From Karalla daura (taxonomy: Eukaryota > Chordata > Actinopteri > Chaetodontiformes > Leiognathidae): DNA of 64,000 nt. A program made the position numbers and the translations under genes. Location of the stretch: positions 22,529,780 to 22,593,779 of the forward strand of contig CM055191.1 in NCBI GenBank assembly GCA_029224185.1, given 5' to 3'. Positions within the stretch are counted from its first letter, which is position 1; the number at the start of each line of letters is the position of its first letter. This document shows, piece after piece, positions 13,213 to 22,220 of this stretch. Under the pieces are notes generated by a model. The model did no database searches and was not told the origin of the DNA. It was given only the letters and a program-made list of their open reading frames with translations.

Positions 13213-14199
13213 CTTGTTCGGTGGAACCAAAGAGAGAGAGAGAGAGAGAGGAAAAAAAAAAAGCTGTTATGAGTGGTGATTTTATTTGGGTTGAATTCCT
13301 CCCAGCGGTTTTGAAATCCCCTTGTGATTGTGCCTCCAGTTGGGTGTGAGTCCCTGGCGAAGCTTTGCTGGCTTTGGAGCGGCTCTGTGCTGCCTGCACA
13401 CCTGTGGAGGGGATGAATAGCAGCGGGGGGGTGAGCTCCACTGCTCCAGACTGACTGGCGCCACCGACAAAACAGAGGCCATGCTTGATCAACAACCCAA
13501 AACAAACCAGGTCACACAACAAGCACAGAGTCCCCCCCCCCCCTGGCTGCCGGCCGGGCTGCCGGGGCAGCGCAGGCTTCTCTGCCTCTGCAGGGGCGTC
13601 TCACTGTAACAACCCCCCCCTCACCCCACACACACACACACACCCCGGCCAGGGGCTGCTCAGACCCTACCCTACAAATCTAACCTCAGAGCCTCTACAG
13701 CGGCTTGAATGGAGCTGCGAGGGACAGACAAGAGAGTGAATGGGAGGGAGGGAGAGGGAGGAAGGAGTGTGTGTGTGTGTGTGTGTGTGTGAGTGTGAGA
13801 GAGAGAGAGAGAAAGAATGAAAGAGAGGGCAAGCTGAGGTTTTAACCCTCTCTCCTTGCCAGATTGCTACACCAGTGACAGTTATTGCGCAAAAGCACAG
13901 CTGCCTCTGAGGTCGGTGCCAATTTAATGTTCCTCAATTATTATTTTCCCTGACATGTACTGGCCTCCCCAGAGCGGCCCCGAGCTCGTCCGGGCTCGCC
14001 ACACATGCCCCGTGAGAGCGGTGTTAATGGGGAAGCCTGGGTGACCAGCAGCCCGAGGTGTGTTCCCCCGGCTCACTGACCGCCGCGTGTAACGGGGGAT
14101 TTCTACAAGGAGCCGCGGAACTTCTGCCCCGCGCACGAGAAAACGGGTAAAACGTGCAGAAATACTGGGAAAAAAATACACCATTTGAGGCCAACTTAC
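13213..14199 (-). other. id4: id4 intron 2 (within the 3' UTR; acceptor uncertain)
   Basis: The donor GTAAGT at 14199 is consensus. The acceptor is inferred: a long T/CT polypyrimidine run on the minus strand (13262 down to about 13230) is followed by CAAG|GAATC (exon would start at 13212) or ATCAG|TATGC (exon would start at 13205). The interval holds GT/GA microsatellites (13767-13827), C-rich runs (13532-13544, 13613-13622) and a perfect BMP response element at 13448-13462. Confidence 0.55.
13448..13462 (-). promoter_or_regulatory. BMP response element in id4 intron 2
   Basis: The minus strand reads GGCGCC-AGTCA-GTCT, a second exact bipartite BMP response element in the same orientation as the upstream copy. 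It sits between exon 2 and the probable third exon. Of roughly ten GGCGCC hexamers I found by eye in the window, only these two have a correctly spaced GTCT, and both are within 2 kb of id4. Confidence 0.65.
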
Positions 14200-14267
14200 C
14201 AAATGCAGTGCTTTGCGTCTCAGCGGCATAAAATAGAGTCCTCCGGCTTTTTGATTATTGACGTCCT
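14200..14267 (-). other. id4: id4 exon 2 (last 15 codons, stop, start of 3' UTR)
   Basis: On the minus strand a TTTCTGCAG acceptor (AG at 14269-14268) precedes codons for RTSIIKKPEDSILCR and TGA at 14222-14220. Phase 0 matches the exon 1 donor. The exon runs only 20 nt past the stop before a consensus donor, G|GTAAGT, with GT at 14199-14198. A tiny second exon carrying the C-terminus, followed by a 3'-UTR intron, is the standard vertebrate Id gene structure. This exon is too short to show up as an open reading frame on its own. Confidence 0.93.
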
Positions 14268-15218
14268 CTGCAGAAACACATGAGAAAAAAGCAACACGTT
14301 AAGCTCTCGTGGTCAGGACTACATAAAGGCAGGGCCTACAGCCCAGCAGAATAAACGATATACAGCAGAGCAGCAGAAAATTAGCCGGCCATATCTCCCA
14401 TAATAAATTCTCCTATAGCCTATTGAATAACAAATTGCCCTTATTGTGCGCCGTGGAGTGGGCTGCAGGCAGAGGTACTTAACCAATCCTGGGGTAAGGT
14501 GGGCCTCTGACACACACTGTCATTATCATGCAAATCATCGAACGCGCAATCAAGTGCGCAATCTAACCCACAGCAAAAGGCTTCCTTTCTGCTTTTAAAG
14601 CTTGTTTTTGCGCATGGTTTCGCAGGGGGCTGAGGCGGGAGCCTGTGGAGCCCTGAGAGCTGCCTCTGCCTGGTTCCCCTCACACCAACACGCACACACA
14701 CTCACTCGCACACACACACACACACACGGGGACAATGACACATAGCGGGGAGGACGCGCTTTGTCTGGCCGTGCTTGGGGAGCCGCCGGGCCGGGGGTGG
14801 GGGAGCCTACCTGGTGGTGGTCTATGTTGAGCACGGTGAGCGGTGTCCGGCCGGGGTTGGAGGCTGCGGGGGGGTATGTCCCGGGGTGCTGAGGCTGCTG
14901 TTTGTGCAGGGCAGGGTGCGTCTCCAGGGCCAGCTGCAGGTCCAGGATGTAGTCTATGACATGCTGCAGGATCTCCACTTTGCTGACTTTCTTATCCTGC
15001 GGGATGGTGGGCACCAGGCGCTTGAGGCGGCTGTAGCAGTGGTTCATGTCGTGCTGCAGGCAGCACAGGTCCTCGTCCTCCTCGTCCTGCATCCTGCAGC
15101 GGCCGGAGCTGAGGCTGTGGCGGGGCGCGGAGCGCAGGGACAGCGGGCTGCTACCGCCGCTGCTGTTGGAGGAGGAGGAGGAGGAGTCCTGGGGGCGGAC
15201 TGGAGGAACAGCCTTCAT
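14220..15218 (-). CDS. id4: Id4, inhibitor of DNA binding 4 (two coding exons, spliced)
   Basis: The coding sequence joins 15218..14811 (136 codons) to 14267..14220 (15 codons plus TGA), giving 151 residues; human ID4 is about 161. The order is MKAV-PVRP start, Ser-rich linker (11-40), acidic stretch MQDEEDEDL (43-51), helix 1 from DMNHCYSRLKRLVPTI (57-72), short loop with KK, helix 2 from SKVEILQHVIDYILDLQLALE (79-99), Pro/Gln-rich segment (104-122), RTPLTVLN (124-131), and C-terminus PEDSILCR. No basic DNA-binding region precedes the HLH; the segment there is acidic. Id proteins are nuclear dominant-negative HLH factors that sequester E proteins (TCF3/TCF4/TCF12) and so block tissue-specific bHLH activators. 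The MKAV start, the RTPLT block and the DSILCR end separate it from Id1-3. The start has a good Kozak context (A at -3). The open frame runs on past 14811, but that extension is intronic. Residue 5 is Pro rather than the usual Ser. Very sure of family, and sure of the Id4 subtype. Confidence 0.96.
14268..14810 (-). other. id4: id4 intron 1 (GT-AG, about 543 bp)
   Basis: The donor GTAGGC and the acceptor CTGCAG are both canonical. Near the donor the intron has a CA microsatellite (about 14690-14728). Towards the acceptor it becomes AT-richer, with homeobox/POU-like words, including a SOX-POU-like composite at 14521-14535. The AT-rich half (about 14320-14590) has the texture of conserved regulatory sequence, but conservation cannot be assessed here. 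Confidence 0.9.
14521..14535 (+). promoter_or_regulatory. SOX-POU-like composite site in id4 intron 1
   Basis: The plus strand reads CATTATC-ATGCAAAT. ATGCAAAT is the perfect POU octamer, and the preceding CATTAT occupies the SOX half-site of the CATTGTT-ATGCAAAT composite, differing at two bases. The surroundings are AT-rich with further POU/homeobox words. Id4 is expressed in neural progenitors, where SOX2 and class III POU factors act; the link is an inference. Confidence 0.4.
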
Positions 15219-15462
15219 CTTAGATCACCAGCGGCTCACGGACACGAGGCGACAACAACAAGAACAAACAAAAAAAAAGAGCAAAGGATGACTGTGCCTG
15301 TGCTGCTGCTGCGGCTGCGGCGGCTGCTGCGGGGTGTGCGGGCTGCGCTTGGCCGAACACAGCTGCTGGAAACACGGAGGAGAGAGAAGATGGAGCGGAG
15401 GGCGGAACAGTCTGTCAACACATCCCGCACAGATCCTCCTCTGACTCGGGCAGGCTCGGAGT
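14811..15462 (-). other. id4: id4 exon 1 (5' UTR plus codons 1-136)
   Basis: The coding part is 15218..14811 and ends CACCACCAG, followed by a GTAGGC donor whose GT is at 14810-14809, so the junction is phase 0. The 5' UTR is predicted as 15462..15219, about 244 nt, from a CA-type start site 31 nt downstream of the TATA box. The UTR is CAG/CCG-rich near 15300-15340 and has a T-rich and GTT-rich tract near 15250-15280. The coding end is firm; the transcription start is inferred from motif spacing only. Confidence 0.8.
15415..15423 (-). other. Two-codon upstream ORF (Met-Cys-stop) in the id4 5' UTR
   Basis: Minus-strand ATG TGT TGA at 15423-15415 is the only upstream AUG I see between the predicted start site and the id4 start codon. 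It would sit about 40 nt from the cap and about 200 nt before the main AUG. The context GGGATGT is moderate (G at -3, T at +4). Such minimal uORFs can tune re-initiation; no functional evidence is available. Confidence 0.5.
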
Positions 15463-15487
15463 GCAAGGAATGAATAGATTTGCTACA

Positions 15488-15493
15488 TTTATA
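15488..15493 (-). promoter_or_regulatory. id4: TATA box of id4
   Basis: The minus strand reads CTATAAATG in an otherwise GC-rich proximal promoter. A CA dinucleotide at 15463-15462 lies about 31 nt downstream and is the best start-site candidate; an Inr-like TCATTCC at 15473-15467 is a closer alternative. TATA-containing promoters are typical of Id genes, which behave as immediate-early targets. Confidence 0.75.
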
Positions 15494-15630
15494 GAGGAGA
15501 GGGGAGGTGCCAAGCCGGCTGACAGATGAGGGAGAGAGGCTGGTCAATCACCGGCAGCCCGCTGTCCACAGAGCCCGGAGCCCAGCCGAGGAAGAGGCGT
15601 GTCTCTGGGAGCGCTGCGGTGGGCTCCACT

Positions 15631-15669
<39 letters not shown>

Positions 15670-15674
15670 CGAGT

Positions 15675-15710
<36 letters not shown>

Positions 15711-15905
15711 GAGGATGTGGAGCAGTCAGCAGCGCATTAGCATGGCGGCAGCAGCAGCAGCAGCAGTTGAGTCGCAGGTATACGTTCAGGTTGGGGAGGA
15801 CTGGTTCACCTGTGCTGGAGGGGATGATTGACGCCGCGTCGCTGCGTCCTCGGTGCGCATCCCGGTGCGTCATGACGCACAGGTTCGGAGCCATTGATCC
15901 GCTCA

Positions 15906-15974
15906 GTGACAGACAGACAGGCAGACAGACACACAGACAGGTGAACCCGAGCAGACCCACCTGCCCAGACAGAG
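15906..15974 (+). promoter_or_regulatory. CAGAC-rich tract (SMAD-box cluster or CAGA repeat)
   Basis: About eight CAGAC/AGACAG units occur in roughly 70 bp, around 0.45 kb upstream of the id4 start site. CAGAC (GTCT) is the SMAD3/SMAD4 half-site. The tract is imperfectly repetitive and could be a degenerate (ACAG)n microsatellite, so the regulatory reading is an inference from its position between the promoter and the upstream BMP element. Confidence 0.35.
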
Positions 15975-16555
15975 AAGAACCAAACTATGAACCAGTGGAT
16001 TCAGCTGCTTTACACAAATAGAGCATGCGACTCACAATAGTAATGATAACAACAACAATAATAATAGCAATAATAGCAATAATAATTTATTAAATAATAG
16101 CAATAGCAATAATAATTTATTAAAAAAAAGGTAATAGCTATAAAACTGAAGGATGGGCTACACCAGTAATCCTCGACTGCATAGTAGTCTGTTGTTACAG
16201 CATCCCATCCTTAATTGTAATAGTGATTTCAGACTTGTGTTTTTATATATCAAGCTTTCTACAACTGCCTCATGAGACAAGATGAGATTTCACAGACACA
16301 GATTTCTGTCTCATTATCACCATCTATAATTGGATAAGTTGTGGTTATGAGTCCATCTAATGAACCTGTTGAGGTTTACAGGCCTGTCAGCAACTCTGGG
16401 GGAGGCCAGGCCAGGGCCTATCCTCCCTCTTCCCTCCCTCCATTCCTCCCTCCTCCAGCTCTGTGTTATTGTGCCTCCACATTCCTCCGCTCCCTGTGCC
16501 TCCTCGCCGCTCCACTCCCTCCCTCACAGCCGAGTATCGAGCCGCCCTGCCGGGC

Positions 16556-16570
16556 AGACTGCCTGGCGCC
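16556..16570 (-). promoter_or_regulatory. BMP response element, upstream of id4
   Basis: The minus strand reads GGCGCC-AGGCA-GTCT, an exact match to the bipartite SMAD1/5-SMAD4 BMP response element (GGCGCC, five-base spacer, GTCT) known from Id-family and other BMP target genes. It lies about 1.1 kb upstream of the predicted id4 start site, in id4 sense orientation. Spacing and both half-sites are perfect. Confidence 0.7.
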
Positions 16571-16664
16571 GCACCCGGGGAGCTCCTCCATCCAGAGCAG
16601 CTCCTCCTCCTCTTTTTATTTCTTTCTTTCTCTCTCTCTCTCTCTCTTTCTTTCTCTCTCTCCC

Positions 16665-19600
16665 AGGCAGGTTGCCAGGACAACATGGAAGCTGCCCTTA
16701 GCTGCAGGAGGGTCTGAGATCTGAGTGTTTTCCACCCAGGATGCACCGTGGGGCCCAGAGGTCTGAGTCTCGCAGCAATGACACCCACCTTCAAGCCTCT
16801 TTGGAGGTTTAATGTCCCAAACTTTATGGGAACCACCACAGTCTCCTCTGTCATGAATATTGAAAGGCTTAAATGGCTTTAAATGGGTATTTTCTTCCTC
16901 TGTGTGTCTGTGTCGTCCTCCCTCTGTCTCTGTTTTCTGTTGCCATGGGAAGTGGCTGTTGGACTCAGTAATGTGTGCTACAATGTTTGGTTCAGGAACA
17001 ACTTCAAAGGGGTCACTGGTATGAATCTTTGATGGTAGCCTTTCCACCAGCAACATGGTGCATGAACCCCCGAGCCCGTGACAAGCACATGACGGACTGG
17101 TCCTCAGAGGAAAACACTGTCAAGTTTAGCTTTAGCAATCGCTCACTAATACGCCCATTTGACCATATATGTGGCCAATAAAACACAAAGTTGGAGGTTC
17201 TTCATAGGGTTTGAAATCTTAACTTTTGACTCCCTCACAGAAGGACAACATTTTCAACTTCTCACAGCCAAGAATAATTTCCACAATTTTCCATCAAATG
17301 ATTCATTTACAAACAACACAGAATACGGTTTCTAATGCACTTGTGTCTCTATAACATTAAAGGTGAGAGCCCTCTTCCACATACAGTACCCTAAGCATGT
17401 CTTAACCATTGCAGTCGTTAGCTAAAAGCTGCCCTCAGATGGACACAAATAGAACATTTGCGATCATTTCAGTTATGTTCTCCATTTGAGGTTTTCCGCA
17501 CTTTTAATCGTATGATCTTTTTCATTCCTTTTTCCACACTGACTTAATTGCTCTTGACTCTTGACTCGATGTTAAAGTTCCCAGCTGTATATGTTCATGT
17601 GAACATTTTGGCTGAAAACACACTGTCATTTAAAGTTTCCACCGCCATCCTCTGGAAAATTTGTGCTTATGTTTATGTGACAGCGGAGGCTACTCTGAGA
17701 TTCACCACCCACAGTATGTCTGGCAAATCATGCATACTTGTCCACCGAAAGCAAACACTGGTCAAAACAGAAATTCCAAACTGCAACATTTTGGGTTCCT
17801 ATCTTTCCATTTTAATGTAAATACTATTATATATACTATAAATACTATAGCACTCTCCTCACCCATCCTACTGCGGCTGCACTCCGCATGTGTGGATGGA
17901 TTCTCATCGCACCTGGAGGCATGACTGTGCATGTCTCCAGCATCTGGGACAAACAAGGCAAGGTCAATCTCAATAAAGATATGGTCTGACGAACTTGCTG
18001 ATACCGAGGGCGCTGATATGTCTGAAGACACGCTTTCGATCTTAAACAAATACAAATATTATTTCTACACTGATAGTGCTTGGCATTTTAAATCCCGGTT
18101 GAAGGTCCCCGGTCTGAATGACTTAGGGCATTTCTGTGAGGACTTTGTGTGCGTGTGTGTGTGTGTGTGTGTAGGTTTTCTCCAGGTTCTCCAGTTACCC
18201 CCCACAAGCCAAGGACACCCATTAAGGTCGACTGAATCAGGTTACGGTGAAGCTAAAAAATCAAGGCATAGACGCTGAAAACATTTATTGTCTGCAACAC
18301 ATCCGATGGCTCTGTAGCATGTCGAGCATCACATCATTTATTATGATTATTTACACATTATTTAGAATTGCTCCCATAAAGCACCCTTTCGGACCTACAG
18401 TACATCTGAGACTCAATCTGATGGGATGTCATGTCTAAGGTCAGGGTAGTTTAATGCCTTTAATGCCCCCCTCAGAGATTGACTCATCCGAAAACTATTG
18501 ATCCTGAGCTGGTCTTTGACCACCCCAAACGAAAAAATGTGGGAAGACGATATCCAACCCTCACTCGTGTTGGAGGCGACACGGAGCAGCCTTGGCGGTG
18601 TGCTGGTCTAAATTCTCAGCTCACCAAGACGCACAGATGAGTTTGGCTGTGCCACGTGACCGGGCCTTGACGTAAGCACGTCCTCTGTTTCCGTTGCCGG
18701 TGTCCTTACGGTTGATAAGGCTCAAGGAAAAACCTTTAGAACGACATTAGAGTGTGGCGTGCCCCTCCGATTGTGGCTCCCGTGCGCAGGCATGTAAACA
18801 AAATACGCGTTGGCTCTCGGTGCTCGGCAACCTTGTGATAGAGGGCCGCTGTGAGCACGGCAGCCGGTCGCTGATGCATAGACTGGGCTCATGTTGAGCT
18901 CAGGCGGCCGTTCAAGTTGGAAGCACGCGCGTGCATCATCTTCGTGCCCTTCTGTCGCCATGCTTGCCCTCTCGCGCTTCCTCCGCCTGCACTTCTCTAA
19001 TTGTGGCCCTTCTGGCACAACTTCCCCAAAGGTTTATAGTGGCGCTGACTGGGGATTGGAGCCTGGTAACCAGAGACTCATTATTAGTTGAGGCTGATAG
19101 GCGAAGCCGTGTTTGTTGTGGCTACACGGCGAGGAGGCGGAAAACCAGACTACCAGCTTCGACCAGTCTGCTCCCTCCGACGCGGCGCTCCACACAGAGG
19201 AACAGGACGTCTGTGGACACGGAGCTGCATTACAAGTGTTTCTGCTAAACTTCTGCAGCTGCGCCCACAGTGTAGCAACTGTGTGCAAAGTGGAAATTGC
19301 ATGATGTGCGCAAGAGGTTTCTATAGCGTGTGGTTGGAGTTGCGACAGGTGGTGACACGCGCTCTCAGGTGACAGAGGTGAGCCAACACATCCTATTCCC
19401 TCGTGGAGCTGAAGGAGAATCAGTAGCCAGCACCGGGGACCGACTGACACCTTCACTTTTTTAAACAACACTTGTTTTCAGAATTTCTTGTTGCGATCAC
19501 ATCAGTCACTCGAAATCAAAAATATATAGTGAATGTGGAAAAAGAAGACATGCATTCCAAGAAGGTATCAACCATTCGAGGGAGGTTTTAGTAAATAATT

Positions 19601-20655
19601 TCAAGGACTTCTGGAGGGCTAATTCATATTGATAATGTTTTAGAGCCCACTGCACACACCTACCAATGTGATAGGGCTATGAGGTGATAGTTGATAATAT
19701 TCACAGGCTAAACAAACCCGCAAAGCACAAATTATATGATACAATACCAAACCCTCTCCCATTGTTACGTTCCCCAAAACTGCTTGTGTACACACTGTGT
19801 AGCACACACACAACATCTTGGCTGGAGCACTGTACTCTTGGTCCTGTGCTGAGGTTGATCCTCCAGAGGCTGATCTTTAAACCTTAATGTAGCTAAAGTA
19901 GCTAATGTAGCTTTCATGTCTTCAGATCTTTGGAAATTATTCATTTGCACTTGTTATTGCATTAGAGCACAGCCGTTGCGAATGAGACTCAAAGCTCTGA
20001 CCAGAAAGGCACAGATTTACAAAGCGGGGACCCAAACTTCTTTGAGTTATCAATAGTTGCGTAATTTAGTCAGAATAAAAGGGCCAAAGCCAAGTGGATA
20101 AAATTAAATGTCCAGCGAGAGCGTGCTATTCGCAGCTTCACACCACCTACAGTCACGGACAGATTGAGAAACTCTCTCCATCTCACGCGTCCTGAACGCA
20201 GCCCCGGCTGCACTGGCTAGTCAGTGGTTCTGAACAAGGACGGGGCCTTTTCAGCCAGGCTGCAGCTTCCTCATAATACCCAACAGGTGGGCTGGCTTTC
20301 TGTCTGACTGTGCTGCCTAGTGACTCTGGTTCTCCTTGTTTCCGTCAGCACCGCTTGCACAACGCTGCATGTCGAACAGCTGCACGCGCACTATTTGCTA
20401 TCTGCCTACATATCTGTCCGTCTCAGGTGCACAGGGAGAGCTGCCGGTATCTCTCGCGCCTGGATCTGCCTGTGTCAGCAGGCTCGGCTGTGCTTGTGAC
20501 GGGTGGTGCCGCACTGTATTCTTATTCTCTCCAGGTGACACAGTTTGCACAACATGCCTTATTCCCCGATGGCCTCCCAGCTAAACACAACAGCTCTCCC
20601 TGTGTCATTTACACAGGTGCATTCACTGTTTACACTGTGCAACCTGAGTAACCAT

Positions 20656-20703
<48 letters not shown>

Positions 20704-22114
20704 GTATACGCACCTACTTACAAATACATGCACGCCTACACTCTCTCTCACACACACACACACACACACTTGAGAGTTGGAAGTTTTGCCAAATAAAAAG
20801 AAAAGTGAATGTAAAATGAGCTACATGATGGAAAAGTTGGCCAGGGGTAAAAATAGAGGGAGCGGGAAAGAAACCCCATTTAGACAAATGTCTCCGCAGA
20901 CAGGCGCGCCATGTGTCAGTCCACCTGTGGGCTTTGTGTTTAGTGGCCATGATCTATTCTCATATTAACTGTGCTAAAAGCGGGGAAGTTGTGTTCTGGG
21001 CCACACTCATTTAGGTCAGAAGCAGTTCGCTCAAGTCTCGAAGCATTACTCACTGCTTTCTTGTCATTGCCTCCGAGAGTTTTTCATAATTCCCCCAGCT
21101 GCTGCTTTCACTTCCCCGTTTCCCAGCGTGGTCACATCAAACACTCCTGACCCGCCGTTTTGGATGCTCGCTCACTTTTGCCGTGTCCTGTTTGTACTCC
21201 AAACTGTGGCTAGACCCAAAAACATGTAGGTGCAGACATATTTAAGAGAGAGCGCGCGCGCGTGTGTGAGTTGTCCTTGTGTTTTCGATGCTCTGTGCGT
21301 GTGTGTCTGAGGGACAATAGGAGCACCTGTGTTATATGCTGAAGTACAGCTGCTGCCCTGCTTGTCGTCTCTGTGGCTAGCACGGGAACAAACATCCCGC
21401 TTCATTTCAGCCGAGGAGTTTCATATACGGCAGACAATTTTCAGAACGTTTGCCGGAAGGTGCACGTTTGTTGCAAATTAAGGATGAGAATCTCGTCAGA
21501 TGCTCACATCACATATGTCCTGAAGATACATAAATTAATTCACGTGTGATTATAATATGCATGATGTAACAGTCAGTTTTCTAGAAAAAGGAGCATATAG
21601 GTGCACTGATTAGCAGCGCGGGGACAGCAACTCTCTCTTCTCCCCAAGAAGCTGTAACGCAAGTAGCCGTCACGTACCATCTGATTTTAGACTGCTCGGC
21701 CAGCTCAACCCTTCTGTTTTTAGTATAAGCATTTCAGAGGGATCTGCCCGCCACATTAGCCTTTCCATCACGCTGTACACATGGAACAATGTTTTCAGTG
21801 GAATAATTCCTGTGTTTCAGTTGTTTTTCAAAATGCTGCTTGTGTTTTTATGTTTTGACGCTAAAACCAAGGGTAGACTTCTCCTTAAAGCATCCAGCTC
21901 ACATAGTGGAAACTGTGACTGTGGCTCGCTCGAATTTCCACATCAAGCAGCAGTCAGTGCAGTACAGAGCTCAGCTGAGGAGCAAACAAAGCTGCATTTG
22001 GCGGCTTTGTGAACTTGGTGCAGTGCTGAGACGTACCTTACACCCTCCGAGTTGTGTGTCATTCTCTACAGTGTGATAATAACACTTAGACATACGGTAT
22101 GTTAGAAATAGTAG
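16665..22114. other. Gene-free interval upstream of id4
   Basis: Mostly mixed AT-rich sequence with a GT array (18145-18172) and CA arrays (20657-20703, 20748-20769). The stretch from 16960 to 17900 is AT-rich and could be an old non-autonomous transposon, but I found no terminal repeats. No coding exon supported. Confidence 0.4.
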
Positions 22115-22220
22115 GAGACTAACATTATCCCAGCAGTGAAAAATGAGCTCTAAATGGGATCCATTCAGCCATTAGGCTAATTGTAAATGATGAGTGGCCC
22201 AGTCTGCTGGTTTGGTGGGG
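22115..22220. promoter_or_regulatory. Candidate conserved regulatory block
   Basis: Non-repetitive sequence with CCATTAGGCTAATTGTAAATG near 22168-22188: two homeobox cores in opposite orientation followed by an ATGATGAG word. Confidence 0.25.

Larger units (their letters stand above)
14600..15625. other. CpG-rich 5' region of id4
   Basis: From the proximal intron 1 through exon 1 to about 130 bp beyond the TATA box the sequence is GC-rich and CpG-rich, unlike the AT-rich 3' UTR and flanks. It reads as the promoter CpG island of id4. It also explains the long antisense open frame over exon 1. Confidence 0.6.
15500..16664 (-). other. id4 upstream region with GT/GA, CAG, AAT and CT tracts
   Basis: From the promoter outward: a GT-GA microsatellite (15630-15714), a short (CAG)n (about 15746-15766), the CAGAC-rich tract, an AAT/AAC low-complexity run with a duplicated AATAATTTATTAAA unit (16036-16131), the upstream BMP element, and a CT-rich run (16611-16664). 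No coding exon is supported. Confidence 0.5.

Noticed and set aside
14595..14810. In-frame extension of id4 exon 1 past the HHQ codons
   Set aside because: A canonical donor at 14810 and an in-phase exon 2 that supplies the DSILCR tail show this part is intron; the extension also translates a CA microsatellite.
14775..15473. 232-codon plus-strand open frame over the id4 first exon
   Set aside because: It is the antisense shadow of id4 coding sequence and CpG-rich 5' UTR (runs of Gly, Ala, Val and Leu). No domain, and the minus-strand HLH explains the openness.
16960..17900. Possible non-autonomous DNA transposon
   Set aside because: AT-rich and MITE-like in texture, but no terminal inverted repeats or target-site duplications could be found by eye.
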